The notes under the pieces were generated by a model. It searched no databases. It saw only the letters and a list, made by a program, of their open reading frames with translations, and was not told the DNA's origin. A DNA stretch of 43,001 nt, from contig DXDM01000019.1 in the NCBI GenBank assembly GCA_019115485.1, forward strand, positions 1 through 43,001, read 5' to 3'. A program made the position numbers and the translations under genes. The stretch's first letter is position 1, and every line of letters starts with the position of its first letter. Shown in pieces: positions 15,326 through 25,126 of the stretch. This stretch comes from Candidatus Barnesiella excrementavium. GTDB lineage: Bacteria; Bacteroidota; Bacteroidia; Bacteroidales; Barnesiellaceae.

Positions 15326-16750
15326 TTATTTCGTCGTCTGTCGGCTGTATGTCAACTGCAACTTGATATTATCCACATCAATTAGAGCCAGCGACGGAGC
15401 CGAAATATAGGGAACAATATCGGTCACTACCTCCTGCTCACTGTATGAGTAGTAGTAATAACTGCTACCCGACGAAACGGTTTCGCTATATACCGATACC
15501 GGGACAAGCACAATCTCTTCATCGGCATCGGTTATCTCCGTTCCCGTACGTTTCTTCTCAATTACATCGTTTAAGAAGGTGCGCAAGCCGGTGAAACTAT
15601 ATGAACGGGTATCACTGTTGTATTTGGCATAAAACGACCGTACATTATCAGCCAACTCTTTCTTCTCAAAAAATTTCTGCAACTCGCTCTTGCGTACAAA
15701 CAACAGGAATTGCGGAGGTTCAAGTCCGTAGGAATTATTGGATATCTCCTTCAAAGGGACTTGCAGTATAAGTGAGTTAATCAAGCCCTGTATGGTCGAA
15801 CCGCCTGCACCTACCGATTCCTCAAAGTCGGCTACGATTTGACGGGTGGGAAAATGCATGAGTACATTCAATCCCGCGGGAGCCATCAGATAGACTTTCC
15901 CGGCCGCAATCTCGCTCTGTATCGTGGGATCTACCTCCAACTTAATGTGATTCCCGGTAGTGATCTCGGGGGTTACGGCCATGAGCGTCTGAGCCGTAGC
16001 GTAGGTCGAATCCTTGTCATTAATCACTGTCGTCTTGGTATAGTGCAGATTCATGACCGAATTTTGGACATTCACCATACACCCGCTACCGTATGACGTT
16101 TTGACATACAGCCCCGGGAAGAATTGAGCAAACCGACTGGGCGACGAGAAAGTGGTGGGATCCTCCTTGTATTTTTGGAAGAACCGGTCGGCCATCTCAT
16201 CGGGCAATTTCACCCGTATGCTCTTGTAGCCCAACTTGATCAACGAATCGGGCAGACCCAGATACGACGCATTGTAGCTCTTCAAGGCAATGGGCATACT
16301 CTGTGCATTATAATAGTCGGCCGGATTGATACTGCTGTATATCGGCGATTTCAACTGCTGTTCGAGCGGATATACGCTCAACTGCATCGGAGCCAGCGAG
16401 TCTCCCGTAAACGAATCGGCGTTGTAATTCAAATACAATACCAATGAGTCGAGCCGGTCGACCCCTACGGTATCGAAAGTAGCAGCCGGCATGAACTGAG
16501 TGAGAAAATCGGTTTCCAGTTTACCGTAGCCGGGAATCGAGATGCGTCCAATCAACTGGGTAATAGTCCGACCCACTACACTGTCATTGGGTATCGACTC
16601 GACCGTAATCAGTTTCTGGAAAGAGGAGTCTACGACAATCTCCATATTCGTATCGACTATCGAAGAGCCTATCATGCTATTCTCATCGCCACACGACGAG
16701 AGACCTACGGCTACGACAACAACTGCCGACAAAAATCTAAAAACATTCAT
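15326..16750 (-). CDS. DUF4270 family lipoprotein
   Basis: The 474-residue predicted lipoprotein has a lipobox GLSSC (Cys20). The DUF4270 family is recognised from DENSMIGSSIVDTNMEIVVDSS, the VGRTITQLIGRISIPGYGKLETDFLTQF block near residues 58-86, and RLDSLVLYLNYN. It ends with a beta-rich tail (VDNIKLQLTYSRQ). The family has no known activity. In Bacteroidales it very often follows a short glycogen synthase-like gene, exactly as here (21-bp gap), so the two are probably co-transcribed and may act together, though how is unknown. A Ser/Tyr-rich stretch (SSGSSYYYYSYSE) lies near residue 428. Confidence 0.85.
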   Translation of the reverse strand: MNVFRFLSAVVVVAVGLSSCGDENSMIGSSIVDTNMEIVVDSSFQKLITVESIPNDSVVGRTITQLIGRISIPGYGKLETDFLTQFMPAATFDTVGVDRLDSLVLYLNYNADSFTGDSLAPMQLSVYPLEQQLKSPIYSSINPADYYNAQSMPIALKSYNASYLGLPDSLIKLGYKSIRVKLPDEMADRFFQKYKEDPTTFSSPSRFAQFFPGLYVKTSYGSGCMVNVQNSVMNLHYTKTTVINDKDSTYATAQTLMAVTPEITTGNHIKLEVDPTIQSEIAAGKVYLMAPAGLNVLMHFPTRQIVADFEESVGAGGSTIQGLINSLILQVPLKEISNNSYGLEPPQFLLFVRKSELQKFFEKKELADNVRSFYAKYNSDTRSYSFTGLRTFLNDVIEKKRTGTEITDADEEIVLVPVSVYSETVSSGSSYYYYSYSEQEVVTDIVPYISAPSLALIDVDNIKLQLTYSRQTTK

Positions 16751-16771
16751 TTTCTATTGAGTAACGGGATA

Positions 16772-17587
16772 TTATTCGTTTCCTATGATTTGACTATAAA
16801 AATCATTATAGGCATCAATATAGCTTTCCGGATCTTGATACCCCAGGAACGGGATATTCTGCTTCTGCACATAGTCGGCAATTTCCGGATTGATATTCTC
16901 ACTGGCTTGGATAACGCCATCGCTATACTGCACGGCCAGTTTATTGAGGGTGATTGGATCGACCGAATCGCCTACGCCAAACGGCAGATCACTGTCTTGT
17001 ATTCCTTCGAGTTTCAGTTTCTCGGCAAACCGAGGGTCGAACGGAGCTTTGAAATCATTGTTATACAGCGAATAGATAACTTTGGCATCGCGGAAAGAAG
17101 GATCCTCGGAATAGCTTTTCTTGATATACAACGGAGCCAGCGCCGTAATCCAACCGTGACAGTGAATAATGTCGGGAGTCCAGCGCAATTTCTTGACCGT
17201 CTCCATCACGCCTCGCACGAAGAAGATGCTGCGCTCGTCATTATCGGGACGTATCGCCTCCTCGGCTACCCCATCGGCACTGCGTTGGAAATAGTCGTCG
17301 TTGTCGATGAAATAGACCTGCATGCGAGCCGACTGAATCGATGCAACCTTGATGATAAGCGGGTGATCGGTATCGTCGATAATCAGGTTCATACCCGACA
17401 ACCGTATCACCTCGTGCAACTGGTTGCGACGCTCGTTGATCGAGCCGTACTTCGGCATGAACGTACGAATCTCATGACCTCTATCCTGAATACCTTGCGG
17501 CAGATAGCGACAAATGTGTGCGATTTCCGACTCCGGCAGATAAGGGGTTATTTCCTGGGCTATAAATAGAACTTTGGCTTCTTTCAT
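16772..17587 (-). CDS. short glycogen/starch synthase-like protein (GT5 N-terminal domain only)
   Basis: The 271-residue protein resembles only the N-terminal Rossmann half of GT5 glycogen synthases: KVLFIAQEITPYLPES, then LPQGIQDRGHEIRTFMPKYGSI, PDIIHCHGWITALAPLYIKK and SDGVIQASENINPEI. Full enzymes are about 480-550 residues, so the C-terminal nucleotide-sugar half is absent. The usual K-x-G-G ADP-glucose loop near the N-terminus is replaced (PYLPESEIAHI). It therefore is unlikely to be an active glucosyltransferase by itself and may be a regulatory or binding protein. This short form upstream of DUF4270 and next to panC is known across Bacteroidales, so it is not a recent truncation. Confidence 0.8.
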   Translation of the reverse strand: MKEAKVLFIAQEITPYLPESEIAHICRYLPQGIQDRGHEIRTFMPKYGSINERRNQLHEVIRLSGMNLIIDDTDHPLIIKVASIQSARMQVYFIDNDDYFQRSADGVAEEAIRPDNDERSIFFVRGVMETVKKLRWTPDIIHCHGWITALAPLYIKKSYSEDPSFRDAKVIYSLYNNDFKAPFDPRFAEKLKLEGIQDSDLPFGVGDSVDPITLNKLAVQYSDGVIQASENINPEIADYVQKQNIPFLGYQDPESYIDAYNDFYSQIIGNE

Positions 17588-17615
17588 TCCGCTCGTTTAA
17601 ACTCAATTAGTTTTG

Positions 17616-17623
17616 CAAAGATA
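17616..17623 (-). promoter_or_regulatory. -7 promoter element for the glycogen synthase-like/DUF4270 unit
   Basis: The minus strand reads TATCTTTG (exact TAnnTTTG), 28 bp before the start; the -33 is poor. It lies in the 218-bp divergent spacer shared with panC. Confidence 0.5.
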
Positions 17624-17805
17624 ATAAAAAAAACGGCGGTAACCTCGAATTATTAGAAGTATTAACAACAAAAAATCGCCAGACTTCTCCTATTTCCCGT
17701 TCAAAACGAAATATTTGAGGTCGCAATCCATAAAAACACAGGCTTTATTTCGCTAATTGGGTTTTATTTGTTTCTTTTGCACGATTTTTTAACCGAAATT
17801 CAATT

Positions 17806-18660
17806 ATGAAAGTATTCACAACAATCGCCGAATTGCGCCAACAGCTTGATTCGGACAGGAATGCCGGTAAAAAGATAGGACTTGTACCGACAATGGGTGC
17901 CTTGCACAACGGACATTTGCAACTGGTAAAGACCAGCGTCGCCAACAACGACATGACGGTGGTAAGTATATTTGTCAACCCTACCCAATTCAACGATAAA
18001 AACGACTTGCGGCTGTATCCCCGCACGCTCGATAAAGACTGCGCTCTGCTCGAGACGGTCAACTGCACATACGCCTTTGCCCCCTCGGTTGAGGAGATGT
18101 ACCCCACCGAAGATACCCGGGTATTCCATCTGGGTCCGGTAGCCGAGGTGATGGAGGGCAAGTATCGTCCGGGACACTTCAACGGAGTGGCTCAAATCGT
18201 GAGCAAGCTCTTCGACATCGTACGTCCCGACAACGCCTATTTCGGCGAGAAGGATTTCCAGCAGATTGCCGTGATTCGCGCCATGGCCGCCCAACTGGGC
18301 TACACCTTCCACATCGTGGCCGTGCCCATCGTGCGCGAGCCTGATGGCCTGGCACTGAGCAGCCGCAACGCCCGGCTCACCGAGTCGCAACGAAGAAATG
18401 CCCCCAAAATAGCCGAGACTTTGTTTAAAAGTCGTACCTTTGCAGCCAGTCATTCGGTGCGAGAGACTATCGACGAAGTGGTCAACACCCTCAACGCTAT
18501 CCCCGAGATGCGCGTAGAATACTACGAGATTGTCGACGGGAACACGCTGCAACCCGTTGCCGACTGGAACGACTCGGACTACATCGTGGGTTGCATCACG
18601 GTATACGACGGTGAGGTGCGGCTGATCGACAACATCGCTTATCGACGCCCCGAAAAATAA
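17806..18660 (+). CDS. panC: pantothenate synthetase
   Basis: The 284-residue cytoplasmic enzyme joins pantoate and beta-alanine with ATP to give pantothenate, the coenzyme A precursor. The HIGH-like motif [10 protein letters not shown] lies at residues 28-37. The pantoate-binding FVNPTQF, the nucleotide-binding GEKDFQQ, and the KMSKS-like SSRNARL are all visible. Length matches the family (about 280). The gene is divergent from the glycogen synthase-like unit and followed 14 bp later by panD, which supplies its beta-alanine, so the two form an operon. Confidence 0.97.
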   Translation: MKVFTTIAELRQQLDSDRNAGKKIGLVPTMGALHNGHLQLVKTSVANNDMTVVSIFVNPTQFNDKNDLRLYPRTLDKDCALLETVNCTYAFAPSVEEMYPTEDTRVFHLGPVAEVMEGKYRPGHFNGVAQIVSKLFDIVRPDNAYFGEKDFQQIAVIRAMAAQLGYTFHIVAVPIVREPDGLALSSRNARLTESQRRNAPKIAETLFKSRTFAASHSVRETIDEVVNTLNAIPEMRVEYYEIVDGNTLQPVADWNDSDYIVGCITVYDGEVRLIDNIAYRRPEK

Positions 18661-18674
18661 CACAACAAGATATC

Positions 18675-19025
18675 ATGCTTATAGAGGTCGTAAAATCAAA
18701 AATTCACAGAGTAACCGTTACTCAGGCCGACTTGAACTACATCGGCAGTATCACCATCGACGAGGATTTGATGGACGCGGCAAACATTATCGCCAACGAG
18801 AAGGTCTCGATTGTGAACAACAACAACGGCGAGCGGTTCGAGACCTATGTCATCAAAGGCGAACGGGGCTCGGGGGTCGTATGCCTCAACGGAGCTGCAG
18901 CCCGCAAGGTGCAACCGGGCGATATCGTCATCATCATGGCCTATGCCCTGATGACTCCCGAGGAGGCTCGCGAGTTTACCCCGGCGGTCGTTTTCCCCGA
19001 CACGGCCACCAACAAATTGATATAA
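18675..19025 (+). CDS. panD: aspartate 1-decarboxylase proenzyme
   Basis: The 116-residue proenzyme decarboxylates L-aspartate to beta-alanine for pantothenate synthesis. The self-cleavage site that creates the pyruvoyl group is visible as Gly24-Ser25 in [10 protein letters not shown]. The conserved [21 protein letters not shown] block follows near residues 56-76. Length is typical of the family. It is the second gene of the panC-panD operon and is followed by a terminator with a TTCG loop. Confidence 0.97.
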   Translation: MLIEVVKSKIHRVTVTQADLNYIGSITIDEDLMDAANIIANEKVSIVNNNNGERFETYVIKGERGSGVVCLNGAAARKVQPGDIVIIMAYALMTPEEAREFTPAVVFPDTATNKLI

Positions 19026-19044
19026 CCGAATAAACTCCTTACGA

Positions 19045-19076
19045 ATGCCTGTCCGATTCGTCGGGCGGGCATTTTC
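19045..19076 (+). terminator. intrinsic terminator of panC-panD with TTCG tetraloop
   Basis: The 12-bp arms 19045-19056 and 19061-19072 pair throughout (two G-U pairs) around TTCG and are followed by TTT. It ends about 33 bp before the next gene. Confidence 0.85.
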
Positions 19077-19109
19077 GATATCTAAACCTTTGTTCTATCC
19101 CGCCAACTT

Positions 19110-20432
19110 ATGTATAGTCGCAAAGATATTTGGGGAATCGCGCTTCCCATCTTGGTCAGTCTTTTTGTCCAGAACCTCATCAACATCACCGACACCGCCT
19201 TCATGGGGCGTGTGGGACAGGTGGAGCTGGGGGCTTCGGCTCTGGCCGGTGTACTCTACCTGGCTTTCTATATGGTTACCTTCGGATTCAGCACCGGAGC
19301 GCAGATACTTATGGCCCGCCGCAACGGCGAGGGCAAATACCAGGCACTGGGGCCCATCATGGGACAGGGCACCCTGTTTCTGGTCCTCTTCTCGGCGCTG
19401 CTCGTGGGGGCTTCGCTCGTGTGGACCCCGCAAATGCTCCAGCTGCTCATCTCGTCGCCGGCCGTATGCCGGGCAGGAGAAGACTACATGGAGTACCGTA
19501 TCTTCGGACTGCTGTTCACCTCGATAGGGGTGATGTTCCGCGCCTTCTTCGTGGCGATAACGCGCACCCGGGTACTCATGGTCAACGCCGTTATCATGAC
19601 GGCGGCCAACGTGGTGTTCAACTACATCTTCGTCTTCGGTAACTTCGGAGCCCCACAAATGGGTATCGCCGGAGCCGCCCTGGGGTCGGTACTGGCCGAA
19701 GCCTCGGCCGCACTGCACTTCGTGCTCTACACCCTCTTTTACGTCGACCGGGAAAAATACCGGCTCAACAGGTTCCGCTTCGAGAGTTTCCAGATTATTC
19801 GCGAAATCCTCAACGTGTCGGTATGGAGCATGATCCTCTACTTCCTCACCATCGGCACCTGGTTCCTCTTCTTCGTTGCCGTGGAGCATTTGGGCGAATT
19901 ACCTCTGGCCATTTCGAACATCATACGCAGCACCTCTACCCTGCTGTTCATGCCTGTCAACGCCTTCGGAGCCACCGCCTGCACCCTCGTGAGCAACGCC
20001 ATGGGAGCCCACCGGATAGACGATGTGATTCCCATCGTGCGACGCATTGTCAAAATGTGCTATGCCATCGTGCTGCCGCTCATCGCCCTGCTCTGCCTAT
20101 TCCCCCAATGGATTCTGCTCATCTATACCAACGACAGTTCACTCATAGCCGACTGCACGGGTTCGGTCTACGTCATGTCGTCGTTCTACCTGCTGTCGGT
20201 ACCGGGCAATCTGCTGTTCCAAGCCGTATCGGGCACGGGCGACACCCGCATGGCCTTCCTCATCGAGATGATTACCATCGTCTTCTACACTCTGGCCATC
20301 TATTGGATTATCGTGGTAAGCCGGGTAAACATATCGTTCTGCTGGACCGTCGAGTATGTCTACTGGGGATTCAAACTGATGCTCTCTGTTCTCTTTTTCA
20401 AGAAAGCGAACTGGAGAAACAAGAAGATATAA
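19110..20432 (+). CDS. MATE family efflux transporter
   Basis: The 440-residue polytopic inner-membrane protein has about 12 hydrophobic segments and the two-fold MATE layout. The first half begins IWGIALPILVSLFVQNLINITDTAFMGRVG, a strong match to the NorM/DinF-type pattern of P-x-x-x-x-x-x-x-x-L-x-x-x-x-D-x-x-F-x-G. The second half has SNIIRSTSTLLFMPVNAFGATACTLVSNAMGA. Family role: Na+ or H+ coupled export of drugs or metabolites; the substrate cannot be told. The terminator just upstream separates it from panD. No clear own promoter was found. Confidence 0.9.
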   Translation: MYSRKDIWGIALPILVSLFVQNLINITDTAFMGRVGQVELGASALAGVLYLAFYMVTFGFSTGAQILMARRNGEGKYQALGPIMGQGTLFLVLFSALLVGASLVWTPQMLQLLISSPAVCRAGEDYMEYRIFGLLFTSIGVMFRAFFVAITRTRVLMVNAVIMTAANVVFNYIFVFGNFGAPQMGIAGAALGSVLAEASAALHFVLYTLFYVDREKYRLNRFRFESFQIIREILNVSVWSMILYFLTIGTWFLFFVAVEHLGELPLAISNIIRSTSTLLFMPVNAFGATACTLVSNAMGAHRIDDVIPIVRRIVKMCYAIVLPLIALLCLFPQWILLIYTNDSSLIADCTGSVYVMSSFYLLSVPGNLLFQAVSGTGDTRMAFLIEMITIVFYTLAIYWIIVVSRVNISFCWTVEYVYWGFKLMLSVLFFKKANWRNKKI

Positions 20433-20558
20433 CCGCCCCAATATATTAGGTTAGGGGGAATGATTGATTATCGGCAAATGGACAGCCTAAAATAACTCCA
20501 ACAACTAAAACCAATTGCTGTAATCATTTTACATCACGATGTTATTCTTCGGTTTTTA

Positions 20559-20590
20559 TTCGCATATTCCGCCGATTTTGAGTAATTTTG
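20559..20590 (+). promoter_or_regulatory. promoter of ffh
   Basis: TAATTTTG (20583-20590, exact TAnnTTTG) with TTCG 20 bp upstream (20559-20562, 3 of 4 to TTTG). It lies about 43 bp before the ffh start. Confidence 0.6.
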
Positions 20591-20633
20591 TGCCGATTTA
20601 TCCATCAGAGTAAAAAAATTTTGTTCTAAAATT

Positions 20634-21956
20634 ATGTTTGAAAACCTTAGTGAAAGACTCGAACGGTCTTTTAAAATATTGAAAGGTGAAGGCAAAATCA
20701 CCGAAATAAACGTGGCCGAGACGCTCAAAGACGTGCGTCGTGCCCTGCTCGATGCCGATGTCAACTACAAAGTAGCCAAGCAATTTACCGATACCGTAAA
20801 GGCCAAGGCGCTGGGACAGGACGTGCTCACCGCCGTGAAGCCGGGACAGTTGATGGTCAAAATCGTGCACGACGAACTGGCGGCCCTGATGGGTGGCGAA
20901 ACGGCCGACCTCAACCTGTCGCAAAACCCGTCGATTATCCTCATGTCGGGTCTGCAAGGTTCGGGTAAGACGACCTTCTCGGCCAAGTTGGCCAAGATGT
21001 TGAAATCGAAAAAGGCCAAACGACCCTTGCTCGTGGCCTGCGACGTGTACCGTCCCGCCGCCATCGAGCAGTTGAAGGTGCTGGGCGAGCAGATTGAGGT
21101 TCCCGTTTATACCGAGCCCGACAGCAAGGACGCCGTGAGCATCGCCACCAACGCCGTGAAATATGCCAAGGACAACCACCTCGACCTGGTCATTGTCGAT
21201 ACCGCCGGCCGTCTGGCCATCGACGAGCAGATGATGAACGAAATCGAGGCTATCAAAAAGAAAATCAACCCCACCGAAATCCTGTTCGTGGTCGACGCCA
21301 TGACCGGTCAGGACGCAGTCAACACGGCCAAGGAATTTAACGACCGGCTCGACTTCAACGGCGTGGTTCTGACCAAGCTCGACGGTGATACCCGCGGAGG
21401 TGCCGCCCTCTCTATCCGCACGGTGGTCGACAAACCCATCAAGTTTATCGGTACCGGCGAGAAACTCGAAGCCATCGACTACTTCCACCCCGCCCGTATG
21501 GCCGACCGTATCCTGGGCATGGGCGATATCGTTTCGCTGGTCGAGCGTGCCCAAGAGCAATACGACGAGGAGGAGGCCAAACGGTTGCAAAAGAAGATTG
21601 CCAAGAATCAGTTCGACTTCAACGACTTCCTCAGTCAAATCCAGCAAATCAAGAAGATGGGTAACCTCAAAGACCTGGCCTCGATGATTCCGGGTGTAGG
21701 CAAAGCCATCAAGGACCTCGACATCGACGACAACGCCTTCAAGAGCATCGAAGCCATCATCTACTCGATGACTCCCAAGGAGCGCAGCAACCCCGAGTTG
21801 CTCAACGGCAGCCGCCGCCAACGCATCGCCGCCGGTAGCGGCACCTCGATACAGGAGGTCAACCGGCTGGTCAAGCAGTTTGACCAAACGCGCAAGATGA
21901 TGCGCATGGTTACCCAAAACAAGGGCGCCATGATGAAGGGATTCAGACGAAAATAA
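20634..21956 (+). CDS. ffh: signal recognition particle GTPase Ffh
   Basis: The 440-residue SRP54 homologue binds 4.5S RNA and signal sequences of nascent inner-membrane proteins and delivers ribosomes to FtsY. The domain order is normal: N domain (1-90); G domain with P-loop GLQGSGKTT near residue 107, DTAGR near 190, [10 protein letters not shown] near 248; and M domain (about 300-440). The M domain ends with [20 protein letters not shown], the RNA-binding helix-turn-helix, and a Met-rich tail. Length is in the usual range. It has its own promoter and a long hairpin terminator. Confidence 0.97.
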   Translation: MFENLSERLERSFKILKGEGKITEINVAETLKDVRRALLDADVNYKVAKQFTDTVKAKALGQDVLTAVKPGQLMVKIVHDELAALMGGETADLNLSQNPSIILMSGLQGSGKTTFSAKLAKMLKSKKAKRPLLVACDVYRPAAIEQLKVLGEQIEVPVYTEPDSKDAVSIATNAVKYAKDNHLDLVIVDTAGRLAIDEQMMNEIEAIKKKINPTEILFVVDAMTGQDAVNTAKEFNDRLDFNGVVLTKLDGDTRGGAALSIRTVVDKPIKFIGTGEKLEAIDYFHPARMADRILGMGDIVSLVERAQEQYDEEEAKRLQKKIAKNQFDFNDFLSQIQQIKKMGNLKDLASMIPGVGKAIKDLDIDDNAFKSIEAIIYSMTPKERSNPELLNGSRRQRIAAGSGTSIQEVNRLVKQFDQTRKMMRMVTQNKGAMMKGFRRK

Positions 21957-21981
21957 AAAGAGACACATATTATCAATCATG

Positions 21982-22056
21982 AAACTGCCGGATACACTCT
22001 CCAACCCAATCACCGATTGCCACGAGGCAAATAGAGAGTGCGCCCGGCAGTTTTTC
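21982..22056 (+). terminator. intrinsic terminator of ffh
   Basis: AAACTGCCGG pairs with CCGGCAGTTT, extended by inner CACTCTC/GAGAGTG, and is followed by TTTTT. It ends about 20 bp before folD. Confidence 0.85.
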
Positions 22057-22076
22057 ATATAACCCCAATAACGCTT

Positions 22077-22958
22077 ATGCAACTAATCGATGGAAAAGCG
22101 GTGGCCGACCGCATCAAACAAGAAATTGCCCAGGAGGTAGCCGAGATCTGCAACGCAGGCGGCAAACGTCCTCATCTGGCAGCCGTTCTGGTAGGACACG
22201 ACGGCGGTAGTGAAACCTATGTGGCTCACAAAGTAAAAGCCTGCGAACAGTGCGGATTCAAATCGACACTCGTCCGCTACGAAAGCGATGTGACCGAAGA
22301 GGAGCTGCTGCACAAGGTAGACGAACTGAACAACGACCCCGATATCGACGGATTCATCGTGCAACTGCCTCTGCCCAAACACATCTCGGAACAAAAGGTA
22401 ATCGAGGCTATCGACTACCGCAAAGATGTCGACGGCTTCCACCCCGTAAACGTGGGCCGCATGTCGATAGGGCTGCCCTGCTTCGTATCGGCTACGCCGG
22501 CCGGTATCATGGAGCTGCTGGCCCGCTACAACATCGAGACCAAAGGGAAACACTGCGTGGTGCTGGGCCGTAGCAACATCGTGGGTAAACCCGTGGCCAC
22601 ACTCATGATGCAAAAGGCCTATCCGGGCAACGCCACCGTCACCGTATGCCACAGCGCTACGACCAACATCAAGGAGATTTGCCGCACGGCCGACATCATC
22701 ATCGCTGCCCTCGGCTCGCCCGAATTTGTCACGGCCGACATGGTCAAGGAGGGGGCCGTCATCATCGACGTAGGTACCACCCGTGTGCCCGACGCCTCGA
22801 AGAAATCGGGCTTCAAACTCACCGGCGACGTGAAATTCAGCGAGGTAGCTCCGCTCTGCTCCTACATCACCCCGGTACCCGGCGGCGTAGGTCCCATGAC
22901 CATCGTCTCGCTCATGCGCAACACCCTGCTGGCCGGCAAGAAAGCCATCTATAAATAA
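22077..22958 (+). CDS. folD: methylenetetrahydrofolate dehydrogenase / methenyltetrahydrofolate cyclohydrolase
   Basis: The 293-residue bifunctional cytoplasmic enzyme interconverts 5,10-methylene-, methenyl- and 10-formyl-tetrahydrofolate. The catalytic segment [15 protein letters not shown] (with the conserved Tyr and Lys), [10 protein letters not shown], the KDVDGFHP block and the NADP-binding loop [11 protein letters not shown] are all present. The C-terminal [11 protein letters not shown] completes the family signature. The start was set at ATG 22077 (MQLIDGKAV), because the longer frame would begin inside the ffh terminator. The next gene follows after 13 bp. Confidence 0.96.
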   Translation: MQLIDGKAVADRIKQEIAQEVAEICNAGGKRPHLAAVLVGHDGGSETYVAHKVKACEQCGFKSTLVRYESDVTEEELLHKVDELNNDPDIDGFIVQLPLPKHISEQKVIEAIDYRKDVDGFHPVNVGRMSIGLPCFVSATPAGIMELLARYNIETKGKHCVVLGRSNIVGKPVATLMMQKAYPGNATVTVCHSATTNIKEICRTADIIIAALGSPEFVTADMVKEGAVIIDVGTTRVPDASKKSGFKLTGDVKFSEVAPLCSYITPVPGGVGPMTIVSLMRNTLLAGKKAIYK

Positions 22959-22971
22959 ACGCCGACCGGCC

Positions 22972-24057
22972 ATGACAGGGCTCGTCACCTTTTTAGCACC
23001 GCTTTTGTTAGGGCAAACTCCGGTAGTACCCGCTACCGAAGTTTCCCTGCTTTTTGCGGGCGATGCCATGCAGCACCAGGCCCAGATAGCCTCGGCCCGT
23101 ACCGGCGACAGCTATGACTATACCGACTGTTTCGAGTGGATTGCTCCCGAGGTGACGGCAGCCGACTATGCGGTGGTCAACTTGGAAGCTCCCACGGGCG
23201 GAGCACCCTACACGGGTTATCCCTGCTTCTCGGCTCCCGACGAGTTTCCCGTCGCCCTGCAACAGGCCGGGTTCGACCTCTTTCTCACCGCCAACAACCA
23301 TTGCCTCGACCGCCAGGCGCGCGGCGCACGGCGCACCCTGCATCTGCTCGACTCCATCGGCGTCGACCACATGGGCACCTACGACTCCACCTCTTCATTC
23401 GAGCGCTTCCACCCTTTTGTCACCAACGTCAAGGGCATACGCATCGCCTTTCTCAACTACACCTACGGCACCAACGGCTTTATCCCCACCCCGCCCCTCA
23501 TCGTCAACTACATCGAAAGGCAACGCATCAGGCACGACATACGCCGAGCCAAAGAGCTGCGCGCCGAACTGATTGTAGCCTGCCTGCACTGGGGCGACGA
23601 ATACCAACTGCTCCCCAACAGCCGGCAAAAGGAGCTGGCCGACCTGCTGGTCGACGAGGGGGTGCAACTGGTCATCGGGGCTCACCCGCATGTGATTCAA
23701 CCCATGGAGCTGCGCCATGACAAGCAGGGAAAACCACAAGCGCTGGTCGTCTATTCGCTGGGGAATTTCATCTCCAACATGAAGACGCGCGACACCGTAG
23801 GCGGTGCTCTGGTCAAAGTGACCGTTACCCGCGACGCCATGAACCGGGTAGCGCTGCAATCGGCCCAATACACGTTGGTCTATACCCGCCGCCCGGTTAC
23901 TCCACACGAACCTTTCGTTGTCGTCCCGGCCGAACAGGAGGTACAGAATCACCCGCAACGCCCCCACCTGAAAGGGTTCTTGCAAAAGGCCCGCGAAATC
24001 TTCTCGCGCTACAATCGAGGAGTGAAGGAATATTTTATAGAAAAGGTAGGCGACTGA
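22972..24057 (+). CDS. CapA-family (PGA_cap) metallophosphoesterase-like protein
   Basis: The 361-residue protein has a short hydrophobic N-terminus (MTGLVTFLAPLLLGQT), probably a weak export signal, followed by the CapA fold of calcineurin-like phosphoesterases. Metal-site motifs are visible: LLFAGDAM near residue 25, VVNLEAPTGG, TANNHCLDR, LHWGDEY and IGAHPHVIQPME. CapA proteins take part in poly-gamma-glutamate capsule synthesis, but many Bacteroidales homologues stand alone and have no known substrate; there are no capB/capC genes here. It lies 13 bp after folD, so co-transcription is likely. The hydrolase role is inferred from the motifs. Confidence 0.85.
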   Translation: MTGLVTFLAPLLLGQTPVVPATEVSLLFAGDAMQHQAQIASARTGDSYDYTDCFEWIAPEVTAADYAVVNLEAPTGGAPYTGYPCFSAPDEFPVALQQAGFDLFLTANNHCLDRQARGARRTLHLLDSIGVDHMGTYDSTSSFERFHPFVTNVKGIRIAFLNYTYGTNGFIPTPPLIVNYIERQRIRHDIRRAKELRAELIVACLHWGDEYQLLPNSRQKELADLLVDEGVQLVIGAHPHVIQPMELRHDKQGKPQALVVYSLGNFISNMKTRDTVGGALVKVTVTRDAMNRVALQSAQYTLVYTRRPVTPHEPFVVVPAEQEVQNHPQRPHLKGFLQKAREIFSRYNRGVKEYFIEKVGD

Positions 24058-24132
24058 GCCACACCGTACCCAATGCCGCGGGTTCAGTCATGCAGCACCT
24101 GATGCGGAATCCAAAGAAAAGACAAATTCAAT

Positions 24133-25032
24133 TTACCTGCACCCGTCGATATACTCGATAATCGCCTCCTTGTCGTCGGGCGAGAACCAGTGCATGTCGG
24201 GATCCTTCTTGTACCAGGTGACCTGTTTTTTGGAGTAGACCCGGGTATTGCGTTTAATTTTCTCGATGGCCTGGTCGAGGGTCATCGTCCCGTCGAAATA
24301 GGCAAACAGCTCCTTATACCCTACGGTGTTGAGCGAATTGAGGTGGCGAAGGGGATAGACCCGACGGGCCTCGTCGAGCAAACCGTCGGCCATCATCTGA
24401 TCGGTACGACGGGCGATACGCTCGAACAACTCTTCACGCGGACGTATCAAACCAATCTTGATGATGCGGAAAGGGCGTTGCTTCACCTGCCGGGTGCGCA
24501 GGTCGCTATATCGACCGCCCGTCTGACGGCAAATCTCAATGGCGTGAATCACCCGCTTGTGGTTCTTCAAGTCGACCTCGCCGTAATAGACGGGATCGAG
24601 CTTGCGCAACTCCTCGCACAGGGCTTCGAGACCCACCCGGTGATAATCGGCCAAGACCTCGCGACGCACCTCGTCGGTGATGGTAGGTATCTCGTCGATA
24701 CCCTTACACACGGCGTCGATATACATCATGGAGCCGCCGGTGAGCAGAACGTATTCGTGCGTCTGGAACAACGTGTCGAGCAAACGCAACACCTCCTCCT
24801 CGTAGCACGAGGCGCTGTAATAGTCCGTCAAGGCCAACTGCCCCACAAAATAGTGTTTGACCCGGGCCAGCTGCTCGGCCGTGGGGGCTGCCGTGCCGAT
24901 GGGTATGTCGCGGTAGAACTGCCGGCTGTCGGCCGACACGATGGGACAACCGTAGTGCTCGGCCAGTTGCAGGCTGAGTTCGGTCTTGCCCACCCCCGTG
25001 GGTCCGGTCAATACAAGTAGGGTTCCTGCCAT
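24133..25032 (-). CDS. miaA: tRNA dimethylallyltransferase
   Basis: The 299-residue enzyme adds the dimethylallyl group to A37 of tRNAs that read codons starting with U. The P-loop [11 protein letters not shown] (residues 8-18), the [10 protein letters not shown] motif, [10 protein letters not shown] and the C-terminal [12 protein letters not shown] (tRNA-binding basic region) are all seen. The start was set at ATG 25032 ([13 protein letters not shown]); the 18 codons upstream fall in the pepT terminator and are not conserved-looking. It is convergent with the CapA-like gene and downstream of pepT, but separated from it by a strong terminator. Confidence 0.95.
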   Translation of the reverse strand: MAGTLLVLTGPTGVGKTELSLQLAEHYGCPIVSADSRQFYRDIPIGTAAPTAEQLARVKHYFVGQLALTDYYSASCYEEEVLRLLDTLFQTHEYVLLTGGSMMYIDAVCKGIDEIPTITDEVRREVLADYHRVGLEALCEELRKLDPVYYGEVDLKNHKRVIHAIEICRQTGGRYSDLRTRQVKQRPFRIIKIGLIRPREELFERIARRTDQMMADGLLDEARRVYPLRHLNSLNTVGYKELFAYFDGTMTLDQAIEKIKRNTRVYSKKQVTWYKKDPDMHWFSPDDKEAIIEYIDGCR

Positions 25033-25051
25033 AGTGTGAGACGTAGGGTGA

Positions 25052-25112
25052 TAAAAAACCGACGAAACAGGGAGGCGTGGCCACAAAGGGAACCCCGCTC
25101 TGCTTCGTCGGA
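25052..25112 (-). terminator. intrinsic terminator of pepT
   Basis: On the minus strand CCGACGAA pairs with TTCGTCGG across a long GC-rich loop and is followed by TTTTTTATC, just after the pepT stop and before the miaA start. Confidence 0.8.
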
Positions 25113-25126
25113 TTTACAATCGGTTG

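Noticed and set aside
20598..22082. 494-codon minus-strand frame opposite ffh
   Set aside because: Antisense shadow of ffh; glycine/histidine/valine-heavy composition and no motif.
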